Shown here: positions 21,024 through 30,511 of the stretch, one piece after another
How the letters are laid out: every line of letters begins with the position of its first letter
Numbering within the stretch: the stretch's first letter is position 1
Origin: Neocallimastix lanati (nom. inval.)
Taxonomy: Eukaryota > Neocallimastigomycota > Neocallimastigomycetes > Neocallimastigales > Neocallimastigaceae
NCBI GenBank assembly: GCA_016946835.1
Contig: JACVTC010000253.1
Location: 22,880-86,879 of the forward strand
Length of the DNA stretch: 64,000 bases
Direction: 5' to 3'
Position numbers and translations under genes: made by a program
Notes under the pieces: model-generated
Told to the model about the DNA's origin: nothing
Seen by the model: only the letters and a program-made list of their open reading frames with translations
Databases searched by the model: none

Positions 21024-21479
21024 TTATCGTTCTGTATCAAAATCAATAATGAAATTATCGTATACAATTATATTATAAGTAATGTTATAGCGTTGTACAT
21101 CCATATAATAATCTTCATAATTATTATTATATTCTTTAATAAAATCTTTTAATAAATTTTTAACTATTTCTATCTGTTTTTCATTTGATACAAAGTTTTC
21201 TGAAAAATTTTGGAAATAATATTTTCTAATTATGAAGATCATATATAACATAGATATATTTAATTTGGTAAATCTTTTTTCGATTATCTCATTAAACTTC
21301 CTATTGAATATATGAAGATTTAAAAATTCAATAAAATCGGATATAAATACAGTATTACTAAACGTTCCTCTAACACTATTACTTAAATTATGTTTAATTT
21401 TTTGAATTAATGTTTGCTGAGAATTATAACTCTTTCCTTTTACTTGGTTTATTATATTCTTATTTTTATCTTTAAACAT
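21024..21479 (-). CDS. Unrecognised 151-residue protein
   Basis: I do not recognise this small protein. It has a basic N-terminus of about 35 residues, a largely helical middle with aromatic residues (IFIIRKYYFQNF) and a Tyr-rich acidic C-terminus ending in IIDFDTER. There is no signal peptide, zinc site or known motif. It sits 170 bases upstream of the DNA polymerase gene on the same strand, which suggests a replication-linked role such as a small polymerase accessory protein; that is inference from position only. The start at 21479 is the first in-frame ATG after stops. Confidence 0.7.
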   Translation of the reverse strand: MFKDKNKNIINQVKGKSYNSQQTLIQKIKHNLSNSVRGTFSNTVFISDFIEFLNLHIFNRKFNEIIEKRFTKLNISMLYMIFIIRKYYFQNFSENFVSNEKQIEIVKNLLKDFIKEYNNNYEDYYMDVQRYNITYNIIVYDNFIIDFDTER

Positions 21480-22072
21480 TACTGATTATGAAAATTTTTA
21501 AAATATAAAAAAATTTTTTATATAGAATTCCTTTTCTTATAGATATATATACACAAATTGGTTTTGTTTTTATCGTTATATCGCTATATAATTTTTGATA
21601 TTATATAAAATTCTCTTTTATCATTTTAAATATCTTAATATTTCAAACATTATAGATTACTATACAATATTATATCATATAATAAATTATAGTTTAGTAT
21701 ATTATAATAAAGATTTAATTTACCATATTACAAAATCTGAATAAAAAAATAAAATTTTTAAATTTATATTTAATATTCATTTCAAATATCCTTGATTATA
21801 ATAAAATACAATAATTTACTTAAAACAGGATAGTAAATAAATAAATTTTATTTATATACATTTTTTATTAGAAAACACTAATTTTATTTTTCAAAAAAAA
21901 GAAATAAAAATGGTTATAACAACATTAGTAAATTTTAATGAAACAATTGATTTTTATTAATTGATATAAAGACAAAATAAATTTAATAAAACAATTGATT
22001 TATTATTTATTAAATTATAAAGTCAAACTATATTTTTTTTTATTAAAGGATAAAAAAAAAATAAAAATAAAA
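21480..22072. other. Divergent intergenic region with a duplicated AAACAATTGATTT element
   Basis: The 151-residue and 196-residue protein genes diverge from here. AAACAATTGATTT occurs at about 21941-21953 and again at about 21990-22002, each inside a longer similar stretch (about 21931-21961 and 21978-22013). The repeated element lies 70-140 bases before the plus-strand gene start and could be a regulatory site. The rest is A/T-rich spacer. Confidence 0.45.
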
Positions 22073-22663
22073 ATGTCTGAGGTGGTTAAAAATTTATCTC
22101 AAAAAAGATATGATGAATTACGCCGAAATGTTATTATTGATGCTATTGACATTGTATTCAATACTATTTCAAATCAAGTTAAAATAGATAATAAGGATAA
22201 ATCTTTTACAGTTAGAAAACTAACAAATAGTATCGAATTAATTTATGATTTAAGTAGTCAAGAAAATAACGATAAAATTCCTTCGGAAATCATTAAATCA
22301 ATAAAACCACGAATAAGTCATAAATTAAACAATACATTTTGTTATAAATTACCGTCTAAAAACGAAAATACAAACCTCGGAAAGGAAAGTAAAAATTCTT
22401 CTATTGTATTTTCACCATTTATTCAAAATGCTATTGAAGTTTCCCAAAATGATATAAAAATGGATGTACAATTACCAAAATCTCTTGAACATTATCATTT
22501 CTTTGTTTTCCCTTTAAATATGGATGGAAAGGAGTATATTATCACTTATGCAGAAGAAAATAAATATAGTAAACGTGAAATCATTGAAATATTACATAAT
22601 AATGTATCAATAGATAAAAATATCCTTTCTAAAGAATTAAAAGAAAAATATTATTTTAATTAA
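22073..22663 (+). CDS. Unrecognised 196-residue protein
   Basis: I do not recognise this protein. It starts MSEVVKNLSQKRYDELRRNV and is predicted to be alpha/beta with a hydrophilic middle; no signal peptide, Cys cluster or catalytic motif is seen. An upstream in-frame ATG at 21995 would add 26 residues rich in Tyr, Leu and Lys coded by spacer-like A/T sequence. I prefer 22073 because the composition changes there and a purine-rich AAAATAAAAATAAAA leader precedes it. It lies between the polymerase-linked gene and the SF3 helicase, on the same strand as the latter, hinting at a replication role without proof. Confidence 0.7.
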   Translation: MSEVVKNLSQKRYDELRRNVIIDAIDIVFNTISNQVKIDNKDKSFTVRKLTNSIELIYDLSSQENNDKIPSEIIKSIKPRISHKLNNTFCYKLPSKNENTNLGKESKNSSIVFSPFIQNAIEVSQNDIKMDVQLPKSLEHYHFFVFPLNMDGKEYIITYAEENKYSKREIIEILHNNVSIDKNILSKELKEKYYFN

Positions 22664-22993
22664 TATGTAAATAAATAGCTAGATATTGGGATAAATATCT
22701 AAGTAAATATTTTTTTTAAAATTTTTTTTAAAACTTTAAATCACAAAAATTTTTAAAGATTTATTAAAAAAATATTTTATATTAATATATAATTATTATT
22801 GGATAATTGAATGATTATTTCTCTTTTAATAAGTCATTATTTTATAATTAAGAAATTAAAAAAAAATTTTTTAAAAATAATATACACATATAAAAAATAT
22901 TAATGTTAACAATTAAAATGATTTAATTTCTTTTAAAATGAAAAAATAATTAATATATAAATCTACAAATTTTTTAAATAGTAATTAAAAAAT
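22664..22993. other. Short intergenic spacer upstream of the SF3 helicase
   Basis: A/T-rich, no open frame. TTTTTAAATAG (22971-22981) lies about 13 bases before the helicase ATG and matches a sequence seen before several other genes of the element, so it is a candidate promoter core. Confidence 0.45.
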
Positions 22994-24952
22994 ATGATTT
23001 TAGTAAAAACGAAAGAATCAGAAATTACAAATAATTATCATCCGATTATTTACTTATTAATTATACTTTTAAAGCAAAATAAGGATAAACATACAAAATG
23101 TTATCGTATGTTGAAAAAATATCTTGAAAATTATGATATCAAATTAAGTGATATTGAAAATATTAATATTCAATTAGAAAATAACGAAATAGAACATTCA
23201 AATAATTACAATAACATTTATAATAATAATAATAATAATACATATAATAATAATGAATATAATAATGGTATTCATAATGATAATGGCAATAATAATGACA
23301 GTGATAATGAAAGCAGTGACTCAGAAGAATACAATTTTGATGAAATAAATATTAATGACCTTAATTCTGTTTTGAAAAATTTAGAAATTAATAAAGTAAA
23401 TCAGTCATCAAATCAAGAAGCAGATTATAAATATGATATTATTGATATTATTTATCAATGCATGGAAGACTATGGTTCAATGGTAGTTGATAAAGCACGA
23501 TTAATCACTATTAAAAATTATTATAGTAAATCATCTTTAACGTCTCAGATTATTTTTAACATATTTATTGTGTTATACTTAGGATATTTAGTATTTAGTG
23601 AAGATGAATGGTATAAATTTTCATATAGTCGTCATGGATGGGAAATTATAAGTGCTTATGATCTCGCCAAAGAAATCAATATGGGATTAGTAAATAAGCT
23701 TACCAAGTTGTGTAATGAATGCAAATTTAAATTGGAAAATTTACCTACGAAATTATTTTCGTTTATGAGTGGTCATTCGGTTACATTTAAAAATTTATAT
23801 CAGTTAGAAACCTTCTTCTACTTGGACAATTTTATTTCTCGAATGGATAAAAGTAAAGTTTTAAGATTTGAAGATTGTGTTTATGATTTCACCATCAATA
23901 AACCACGACCAGGAATGCCAAAAGACTTTTGTCTTAAATCTACCAATTATAATTTTCACTCTGAAAATAAGAATAAAGTAAAAGAAGTGAAAGAATTTTT
24001 TGAAGATATTTTTGTCGACAAGGAATTAATACAGTATGTATTAAAAATTTTAGCTTCCACCCTTACTTACGGTAATAAATTGCGTGCCATTGTATTTTTT
24101 ATTGGATCGGGTAGAAACGGTAAGACTACGCTTACTAACATGTTACGTCTTTCACTAGGAGATTATGCTGCAACGCCAAATGTTTCTTTATTTTTAGGAA
24201 AATCGGTTAGTGCTGATAAACCAAGTCCACAAATGGTAGATCTTAATTGTGCAAGAGTGGCCATATGTGAAGAACCAGATGCTCGTAGTATTGCTATTAC
24301 AGGTGATACTAAAGCTATAACCGGTAATGTAGGTTTTATTAAAACCCGAACCTTGTATAAGGATGTTCAAGCAGTATCTGTTGATTTACTACCCATTATT
24401 AATACAAATGACAAATTGACAATATCTAACTTAGATAATGCTTTAATTGATCGTATACTTGTTATCCCTTTCACCCAACGATTCATAAATAAGATGAATA
24501 TATCTGTCTTATCTTCAACTAAAAATATCAATAACCCTTCAATAAAAAGAGCTAATACAAGATGGCAAGGTTCTCGAGTTCAAGGTTATGCTGAAGCTTT
24601 AATTCATTTACTTATTGAAAATTATCAAGAGGATTACACCTCCCTAGAAATTCCTACATCGGTGGTTAATGCAACCAAAAGTTTTATTATGCGTAGTGAC
24701 CATATTGCTAGATTTTTGGAAAAGAATATTGTTGATAAAAATGACAATCATGCTATTCCAATTGATGAACTTTACACCGTTTATAAGAATTGGTTTAAGC
24801 AATACGTATCCACTCGTTCCGTATTTTATAGTTTGGAAGATTTTCGTATGGATTTAATTAAATATAGTATTCGTATCAAAAATTTATCCTCAAATTCGGA
24901 TTCGGATTCTAAGAAAACCATTGAATCCATTATTGGATACAGATTTATTTAA
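22994..24952 (+). CDS. Superfamily 3 helicase, poxvirus D5 type
   Basis: A 652-residue replicative helicase of the D5 family. A D5_N-like region around residues 205-300 (including YSRHGWEIISAYDLAKEI) precedes an SF3 core: Walker A FFIGSGRNGKTTLTN near 369, Walker B ARVAICEEPDAR near 418, motif C LLPIINTND near 466, and an arginine-finger region LIDRILVIPF near 482. Residues 60-110 are an Asn-rich low-complexity tract. Poxvirus D5 and its giant-virus relatives usually carry an archaeo-eukaryotic primase domain before the helicase. Here the roughly 190 residues before D5_N show no primase motif that I can find, so this may be a helicase-only version. It should work with the DNA polymerase at 17245 and the UDG-fold protein at 29326. 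Confidence 0.93.
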   Translation: MILVKTKESEITNNYHPIIYLLIILLKQNKDKHTKCYRMLKKYLENYDIKLSDIENINIQLENNEIEHSNNYNNIYNNNNNNTYNNNEYNNGIHNDNGNNNDSDNESSDSEEYNFDEININDLNSVLKNLEINKVNQSSNQEADYKYDIIDIIYQCMEDYGSMVVDKARLITIKNYYSKSSLTSQIIFNIFIVLYLGYLVFSEDEWYKFSYSRHGWEIISAYDLAKEINMGLVNKLTKLCNECKFKLENLPTKLFSFMSGHSVTFKNLYQLETFFYLDNFISRMDKSKVLRFEDCVYDFTINKPRPGMPKDFCLKSTNYNFHSENKNKVKEVKEFFEDIFVDKELIQYVLKILASTLTYGNKLRAIVFFIGSGRNGKTTLTNMLRLSLGDYAATPNVSLFLGKSVSADKPSPQMVDLNCARVAICEEPDARSIAITGDTKAITGNVGFIKTRTLYKDVQAVSVDLLPIINTNDKLTISNLDNALIDRILVIPFTQRFINKMNISVLSSTKNINNPSIKRANTRWQGSRVQGYAEALIHLLIENYQEDYTSLEIPTSVVNATKSFIMRSDHIARFLEKNIVDKNDNHAIPIDELYTVYKNWFKQYVSTRSVFYSLEDFRMDLIKYSIRIKNLSSNSDSDSKKTIESIIGYRFI

Positions 24953-25793
24953 TTATATTAAAAATAAAATAATAGATGATAATGTTAATTTCTTTCATTC
25001 CTTTAATATATATAATTTAAATTAATATTTGTATATATTTATTTTATATATAAAATTAACAAGGAAAAAAAAATTATATTATTATATTGATATTTATTTA
25101 TAATTTAAGAATATATATTGTTAAAAATTATTATTTTATTAATTATTATAAAAATAGTTTTAAAAAATTTAAAAAATTTATAATTGGTATAGTTATTTCA
25201 TTAAAAATGGTAATATAAATATTTTATTTTATTTTATATAATGAAATATAATAATTTTATTCAATGATATTTATTATTCTATTAAATGATATTTGTAAAT
25301 TTGTTCTTTTCATTAAAAGTTTTTATTACTGAAAAAATTATTAAATTATTATATTTATATAATACAATTTTAATAGTATATTTAATTTTATTTATTTCTA
25401 TTTCATATTATTTATATTAATATTAATATTGATTAAATCATTCATTTAATGTTTTACATCAAGTTTTACTGAGTTTATTTTTTAAAATTTTAAAAAAATA
25501 TAAATTACTAAAATTACGAATCAATAATAAAAATAAAGTAAAAATATTTAAATTCAAATTCATACACATTTAATTTTAATAAAATAAAAATTGATTTTAA
25601 AAATTATATTTATATAAGTAATGATATATATTATTCAACTATTTTTTTTTTAAAATTTTGTTTATTAATATTTTTTTTATTTAATATTATATTATATAAT
25701 AATTTTTTATTTATATTAAATTTATAAATGTATTTATAATTTTTTTTATAATTATTTAATTGAATTATATTTTTTTTTTCTTTTTATAATATT
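24953..25793. other. Non-coding spacer between convergent genes
   Basis: An 841-base A/T-rich spacer between the SF3 helicase and RPB2 gene ends. It contains many short ATATTTAT-like words and poly-T runs but no open frame, RNA gene or strong palindrome that I can see. Confidence 0.45.
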
Positions 25794-28700
25794 TTATTCA
25801 TAAATTGAAGCACGTACTCCAATTGAATCTAAATAAGAATTCATAATATTAAAACTATTTGAAACGTTTAAAATAGTAGTTGGTGTATTACAGCAAGTGC
25901 TTAAAGTATTTACAGAATGACATATTTCACAATATCGAATATCTATAGCATCGGTATTATTTTTAAACATATCTTGTATTATAGCATTAGTACCATGTGC
26001 TACTAAGGCATCCTTTTCCATTTCACCAATTCTTAATCCACCATTACGAGATTTTCCTTCAGTAGGTTGTTTACTAATAGAATTAACATTTCCTGTGGTA
26101 CGATAAAACATTTTTTCTTGAACTTGATGTTGTAAAGCAGTGTAGTAACAAACTCCAACAAACGCATTTCCAATAGATTTACCGGAAATTGGATCGACCA
26201 TCTCTTCTAAAATTGGAATATCACTTTCAAAGAATTTGGATTCAAACGAACGTAAATCTTCGCTTTCTATAGAAGCATCAAAATACGTTCCAAATCTTTG
26301 TGGATCCATAATCATACATTTACCAACATACATTTCAATTAAATGACCTACCGTCATTCTTGAAGGAAAAGCATGTGGATTTACAATGATATCAGGAATT
26401 ACACCATATTTTGTTCTTGGCATCATTTCTTCTAGTAATATCGAACCAATCACACCCTTCTGAGCATATCGACTTGCGAATTTATCACCTTGTTGTGGTT
26501 GATATAAATGTCGAACTTTTACACAGCAATAGCATACATCATCCTCAATATATCTGGTACAATGATCCACAATCACAGGTTTTCTGAAAATATTTTCTAC
26601 ATCAGTCACTTTATTTGAAATCACATCATATATACGAAATAGTGGTTCATTGACATTGTGAGGATTATAAGCAATTTTTGTATTTGGTTTTGGTAATCCA
26701 TCTTTATAGTTTAAATTAATGTTGACTAATATTTCCCTTTTAATGTTATAGGATAAGTATTGATATCGATATTTAATATTATTAAATAATCCATCTTTAA
26801 TGCTTTTATCATTAAATATTAAACTATCCTCTTGATTGTTGCCATATGCCATGATAGCCACAATGGCATTTTGACCTCCGAATCTGTGGTATGTATTTCC
26901 AGTAGTCACCAGAAGTGTATCATCACTTTCAATAGTAATATTTGACAAGTCAGCGAGACGGTTTCTAAATTCATTATTATTTAAAGTTAAATTTTTATCA
27001 AATTTAATATTTTCCGAATTCTCTTCTTTCCCATCCATTATTTCGGGGTTATTTTCATGAACACTATTCTTACTTGAATTTTCTTCAATAGAATTATCAA
27101 AAAATTCTAAATTCGAAAATAATTCATTCATATTAATATTATCTTTATTGAGTAAAAAATCTAAGGACTTATAATGACACAGTCTTCTTGATAAAATATA
27201 TTCTAGCTTTGTCATACAAAATGGTCTTTGTGCATTAATTAGTCTTCTAGAATTATCATTGTATTTAAAGATGGTGCTGTCATTCGACATACACTGCTTT
27301 GTCATTCCAGCTTGAAATGTGAGTCTTGGTACATGATTATTACCAGGAAATGGCGATAAAGCACTAATTAAACCAAAAATAAAATTTGGATCAAGTTCTT
27401 CGTATTGATAATTGATATTTATTTTATTTTCAGAAATTTCAACAAGTCTTACGCCAATTTCTTTTCCGTTTTTCTTTATTCTAATTGGTCGAAACATTCT
27501 TCCTTCATCCGTAAATAAATAATAACTGATGTTATCGAAAACACAACTTATATAAGGATATTTCAATTTTAATACTTTATAAGTATAGTCTACTAAATCG
27601 GTGGTAGTGAATCCGATAAAACGTGTATTCAATAATACTGGATATTTTTTTCCAGTTTTTAAAGTTTTTCTTTTTTCATTAGAACTATTAGAATTACTAG
27701 TGTCACTATCACAATAATCATCATCTCCATATTCAGAGTTACTTTGACTATTATCATTACTTTTATTTTCAGTGTTACTTTGGCTATTATCATTAATATT
27801 TTCATCTGAATTACTATTACTATTATCGTCATCTTTTTTATCTTGAGTTGTAGCATCATATATTTCATTATACTTGAATAAAAAGGGTTCAAGAATTTTT
27901 TCATCAATAGTAAAATCTGGCCCCATTAATACAGATAATCCAAAATATTTTACAAAGCCTACATCTTTGGATTCAGGAGTTTCAAATGGACAAAAATAAC
28001 CGTAATCATAAGACATACGGAGTTGAGAATTATCACTCTCTGTGTTGATGGGAATTTGAACTCTTCGTAAATGGGAAAGTTTATCGTAGTAAGAACGCTT
28101 ACTTAACGTTTGCACAGAAATAGCTTCATATTCTCGGAAATAAGAACGAACTTTTCCAGATTTTACATTTCCGTACAATTTTATATTTAAATTTCTAATG
28201 AACTTATCCAGTGGTAATTTTTTATTTTCCAAAGTAAAATATTTTATGCTACGATATAAGGAATAAGGAAAAGTATCAATACGACTGTTATAATATTGAA
28301 CATTTCCTTCATTATGAAATAATGATCTTGCCATTGCCAAATAAGTATAGAATTTAGTACCTTTATCATCATATGACGAATCGTTTGATGATGACTCATT
28401 ACAATGTAAATAGTCTGGAGTAAAGTAGCTATCGATCATTCTATCGACCATGGATAATATTTTATTATGACTTTCGGAACGGCGAGCTATAATAGATTCT
28501 AATGTTTCTTCAGGAAATGAATCTGGAATAATAATATTAATATCTTTAGGTAAATTTTCACCAATCACCACCGATACGATTATATTTTTAATTTCATCCA
28601 AGGAAAGCGAAGGATTCAAATGATGAAGAATATACACCAATGATATACTTTGTCTTTCATGCGACTTAATTCCTTTTATACGTAACTCTTGGAAAAATAA

Positions 28701-29327
28701 TGAATAATAAACTCTAATATCTAATAAGGTATATCTTTTCATATTGCTTAATTTTTTTTCTCGACTTTTATTTGAAAATCTATAATGGATATCAATATTA
28801 GTGTATTCATTGTTTAAATCCACATAATTTTCATTCCCTAAATTATGGTAATCCAATTTAACCTTTTCCTTTTTTTCTTTACTTCTTGTAGATTGCTTTA
28901 ACATAATCTTTTTTAAATATACAATGTAACTATAATCGGTAAACATCTCCAGAGATTGAAATTTTCCCTTTTCATTACATTCCTTATACTCAATGCGATT
29001 CTCCTTATAAACAAAAAAAGGCGTACAAAATATTTCTTGTGAAATAATCACTTTTTCAATCCCATCTACAACGAATACTCCGTCGATTGGTGCTGGTATT
29101 TTAATTTCATAATCATCATGAATTAATGATATATAGTATGTCTTTTTCTCTACCATCAAATGATCATACTCTACCTCCGGAATAGAAATAGTTAAAGGAT
29201 TTAATTTAGGTAGCTTTTTTTCTAAAAATACTTTAATATCATACAACTTTTTTATAAATAATTTATCTATATTAGCATAGACATTATATTGATTTATAAA
29301 TTTTGCCAAATAATTATTCTCGCTCAT
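25794..29327 (-). CDS. RPB2: DNA-directed RNA polymerase second-largest subunit (RPB2-like)
   Basis: A 1177-residue RNA polymerase beta-type subunit. The hybrid-binding and wall regions show QQGDKFASRYAQKGVIG near residue 945, then DIIVNPHAFPSRMTVGHLIE. The C-terminal clamp region has GGLRIGEMEKDALVAHG near 1096 and a zinc site of the form CEIC...CC near 1133-1148. An upstream segment FCPFETPESKDVGFVKYFG near 440 matches the fork region. A Ser/Asn/Asp-rich low-complexity insert occupies roughly residues 495-550. It pairs with the two RPB1 parts. Its ATG overlaps the start of the divergent UDG-fold gene, so no intergenic promoter exists between them. Length is normal for viral and nuclear RPB2. 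Confidence 0.96.
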   Translation of the reverse strand: MSENNYLAKFINQYNVYANIDKLFIKKLYDIKVFLEKKLPKLNPLTISIPEVEYDHLMVEKKTYYISLIHDDYEIKIPAPIDGVFVVDGIEKVIISQEIFCTPFFVYKENRIEYKECNEKGKFQSLEMFTDYSYIVYLKKIMLKQSTRSKEKKEKVKLDYHNLGNENYVDLNNEYTNIDIHYRFSNKSREKKLSNMKRYTLLDIRVYYSLFFQELRIKGIKSHERQSISLVYILHHLNPSLSLDEIKNIIVSVVIGENLPKDINIIIPDSFPEETLESIIARRSESHNKILSMVDRMIDSYFTPDYLHCNESSSNDSSYDDKGTKFYTYLAMARSLFHNEGNVQYYNSRIDTFPYSLYRSIKYFTLENKKLPLDKFIRNLNIKLYGNVKSGKVRSYFREYEAISVQTLSKRSYYDKLSHLRRVQIPINTESDNSQLRMSYDYGYFCPFETPESKDVGFVKYFGLSVLMGPDFTIDEKILEPFLFKYNEIYDATTQDKKDDDNSNSNSDENINDNSQSNTENKSNDNSQSNSEYGDDDYCDSDTSNSNSSNEKRKTLKTGKKYPVLLNTRFIGFTTTDLVDYTYKVLKLKYPYISCVFDNISYYLFTDEGRMFRPIRIKKNGKEIGVRLVEISENKININYQYEELDPNFIFGLISALSPFPGNNHVPRLTFQAGMTKQCMSNDSTIFKYNDNSRRLINAQRPFCMTKLEYILSRRLCHYKSLDFLLNKDNINMNELFSNLEFFDNSIEENSSKNSVHENNPEIMDGKEENSENIKFDKNLTLNNNEFRNRLADLSNITIESDDTLLVTTGNTYHRFGGQNAIVAIMAYGNNQEDSLIFNDKSIKDGLFNNIKYRYQYLSYNIKREILVNINLNYKDGLPKPNTKIAYNPHNVNEPLFRIYDVISNKVTDVENIFRKPVIVDHCTRYIEDDVCYCCVKVRHLYQPQQGDKFASRYAQKGVIGSILLEEMMPRTKYGVIPDIIVNPHAFPSRMTVGHLIEMYVGKCMIMDPQRFGTYFDASIESEDLRSFESKFFESDIPILEEMVDPISGKSIGNAFVGVCYYTALQHQVQEKMFYRTTGNVNSISKQPTEGKSRNGGLRIGEMEKDALVAHGTNAIIQDMFKNNTDAIDIRYCEICHSVNTLSTCCNTPTTILNVSNSFNIMNSYLDSIGVRASIYE

Positions 29328-29943
29328 GTCATGGAATGATTTCTTTATTAAAAATTCAAAATTAATTAATCATATATTAAATCAGTTGAAAACAACGTAT
29401 TACACACCACCTTTGGAACATATATTTGCTATTTTTAAGTATATACCATTGGAGAAAGTTAAAGTGGTGATGATTGGTGATGAACCCTACCAAAAATCAT
29501 GTGATAGAAGCGATATTGCATTTGCAACACGAAATTCCACTCCTCCTCTTCTATTGAAACGTATATTTCAAAATATGGAAAGTACGGTAACTTCCTTTAA
29601 ACGACCAATAGATTACCATTTAGATCAATGGCTTGAAAATGGAATATTTTTATGCAATTTTTGTTTTACCCGTCCTGTAGTCGATACTATTCCTTTTCAT
29701 TATTACCTTCTATGGGAACCGTTCATTAACAATTTAGTACAATATATCTCTAATCATCATTCTGTGGTTTTCTTATTATTTGGCTCTAAAGCCATTTCTT
29801 TACGTAAATCAATTAATGAAATAAAATCTTCAGTAGTCGAAGTTCCTCATCCAATCAATGAATATACTAAATTTAAAAATTCAAAATGCTTCATTAAAGC
29901 AAGAGAACTTGCTGGTGAAATTGGTTTTACTTTTGAATGGTAA
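29326..29943 (+). CDS. Uracil-DNA glycosylase-fold protein with altered active-site motifs
   Basis: A 205-residue protein that follows family 1 UDG layout from end to end: SWNDFF at the start, PPLEHIFAIFKYIPLEKVKVVMIG, then PPLLLKRIFQNM, a DQWLENGIFLCNF strand, FLLFGSKA, and an HP pair at 175-176. The water-activating loop, GQDPYH in active enzymes, reads GDEPYQ (residues 51-56), and the HPSPLS segment reads HPINEY. It may therefore be weakly active or inactive as a glycosylase. In poxviruses the UDG D4 is a required part of the polymerase processivity factor independent of its glycosylase activity, so a structural replication role is the best reading; the source of that role is established for poxviruses and inferred here. 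It starts head-to-head with RPB2 with overlapping start codons. Confidence 0.82.
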   Translation: MSWNDFFIKNSKLINHILNQLKTTYYTPPLEHIFAIFKYIPLEKVKVVMIGDEPYQKSCDRSDIAFATRNSTPPLLLKRIFQNMESTVTSFKRPIDYHLDQWLENGIFLCNFCFTRPVVDTIPFHYYLLWEPFINNLVQYISNHHSVVFLLFGSKAISLRKSINEIKSSVVEVPHPINEYTKFKNSKCFIKARELAGEIGFTFEW

Positions 29944-30511
29944 AAACAGTGAAAATATTTGTATATATATTTTTTTTTAATTTATTAATAATATTTTATA
30001 AATAACATGTACAAAAATTATAAAATAATTAATAATAAATTTAATAATAAAAATATTTTTTTTAAAAACCAAAAACCAAAAACCAAAAAAAAAAATATTT
30101 ATATATATATTTATAAATGTTAAAGAAAATTTTATGTTAATAATTTTTTAAAATTTTAAAATAACCAAATAAAAAATTGTATTATTTTATATATTTATAT
30201 TTTTTTATTATAACTCAAAAATATTAAAAATTTTTTTTATAATCATAAAATAAAGGTATAATATATTAGTCATACATTTATAAATTGATATTTCTGTATT
30301 TCATATTTATTAATTAAAAAATAGAAAATAAAAATATTTATTTATTCATAATATTAAACATTTATTTATATATTCGTAAATTGTGTATTCTTAAATTTTT
30401 TATAAATTTATTTTATAAAAATAAATATTTTTTAAATAAAATAGTAATGGAAAATATTTATACTTTATATATACGAATATTAAGTATTTAAATTTATAAA
30501 AAAAAATTATT
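29944..30511. other. Intergenic spacer upstream of the capping enzyme gene
   Basis: A/T-rich, with a small repeat of ACCAAAA units at 30067-30088. AGTATTTAAATTTATAAA (30483-30500) lies just before the capping enzyme start and resembles the TTTAAAT word seen before other genes. No open frame of note. Confidence 0.45.
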
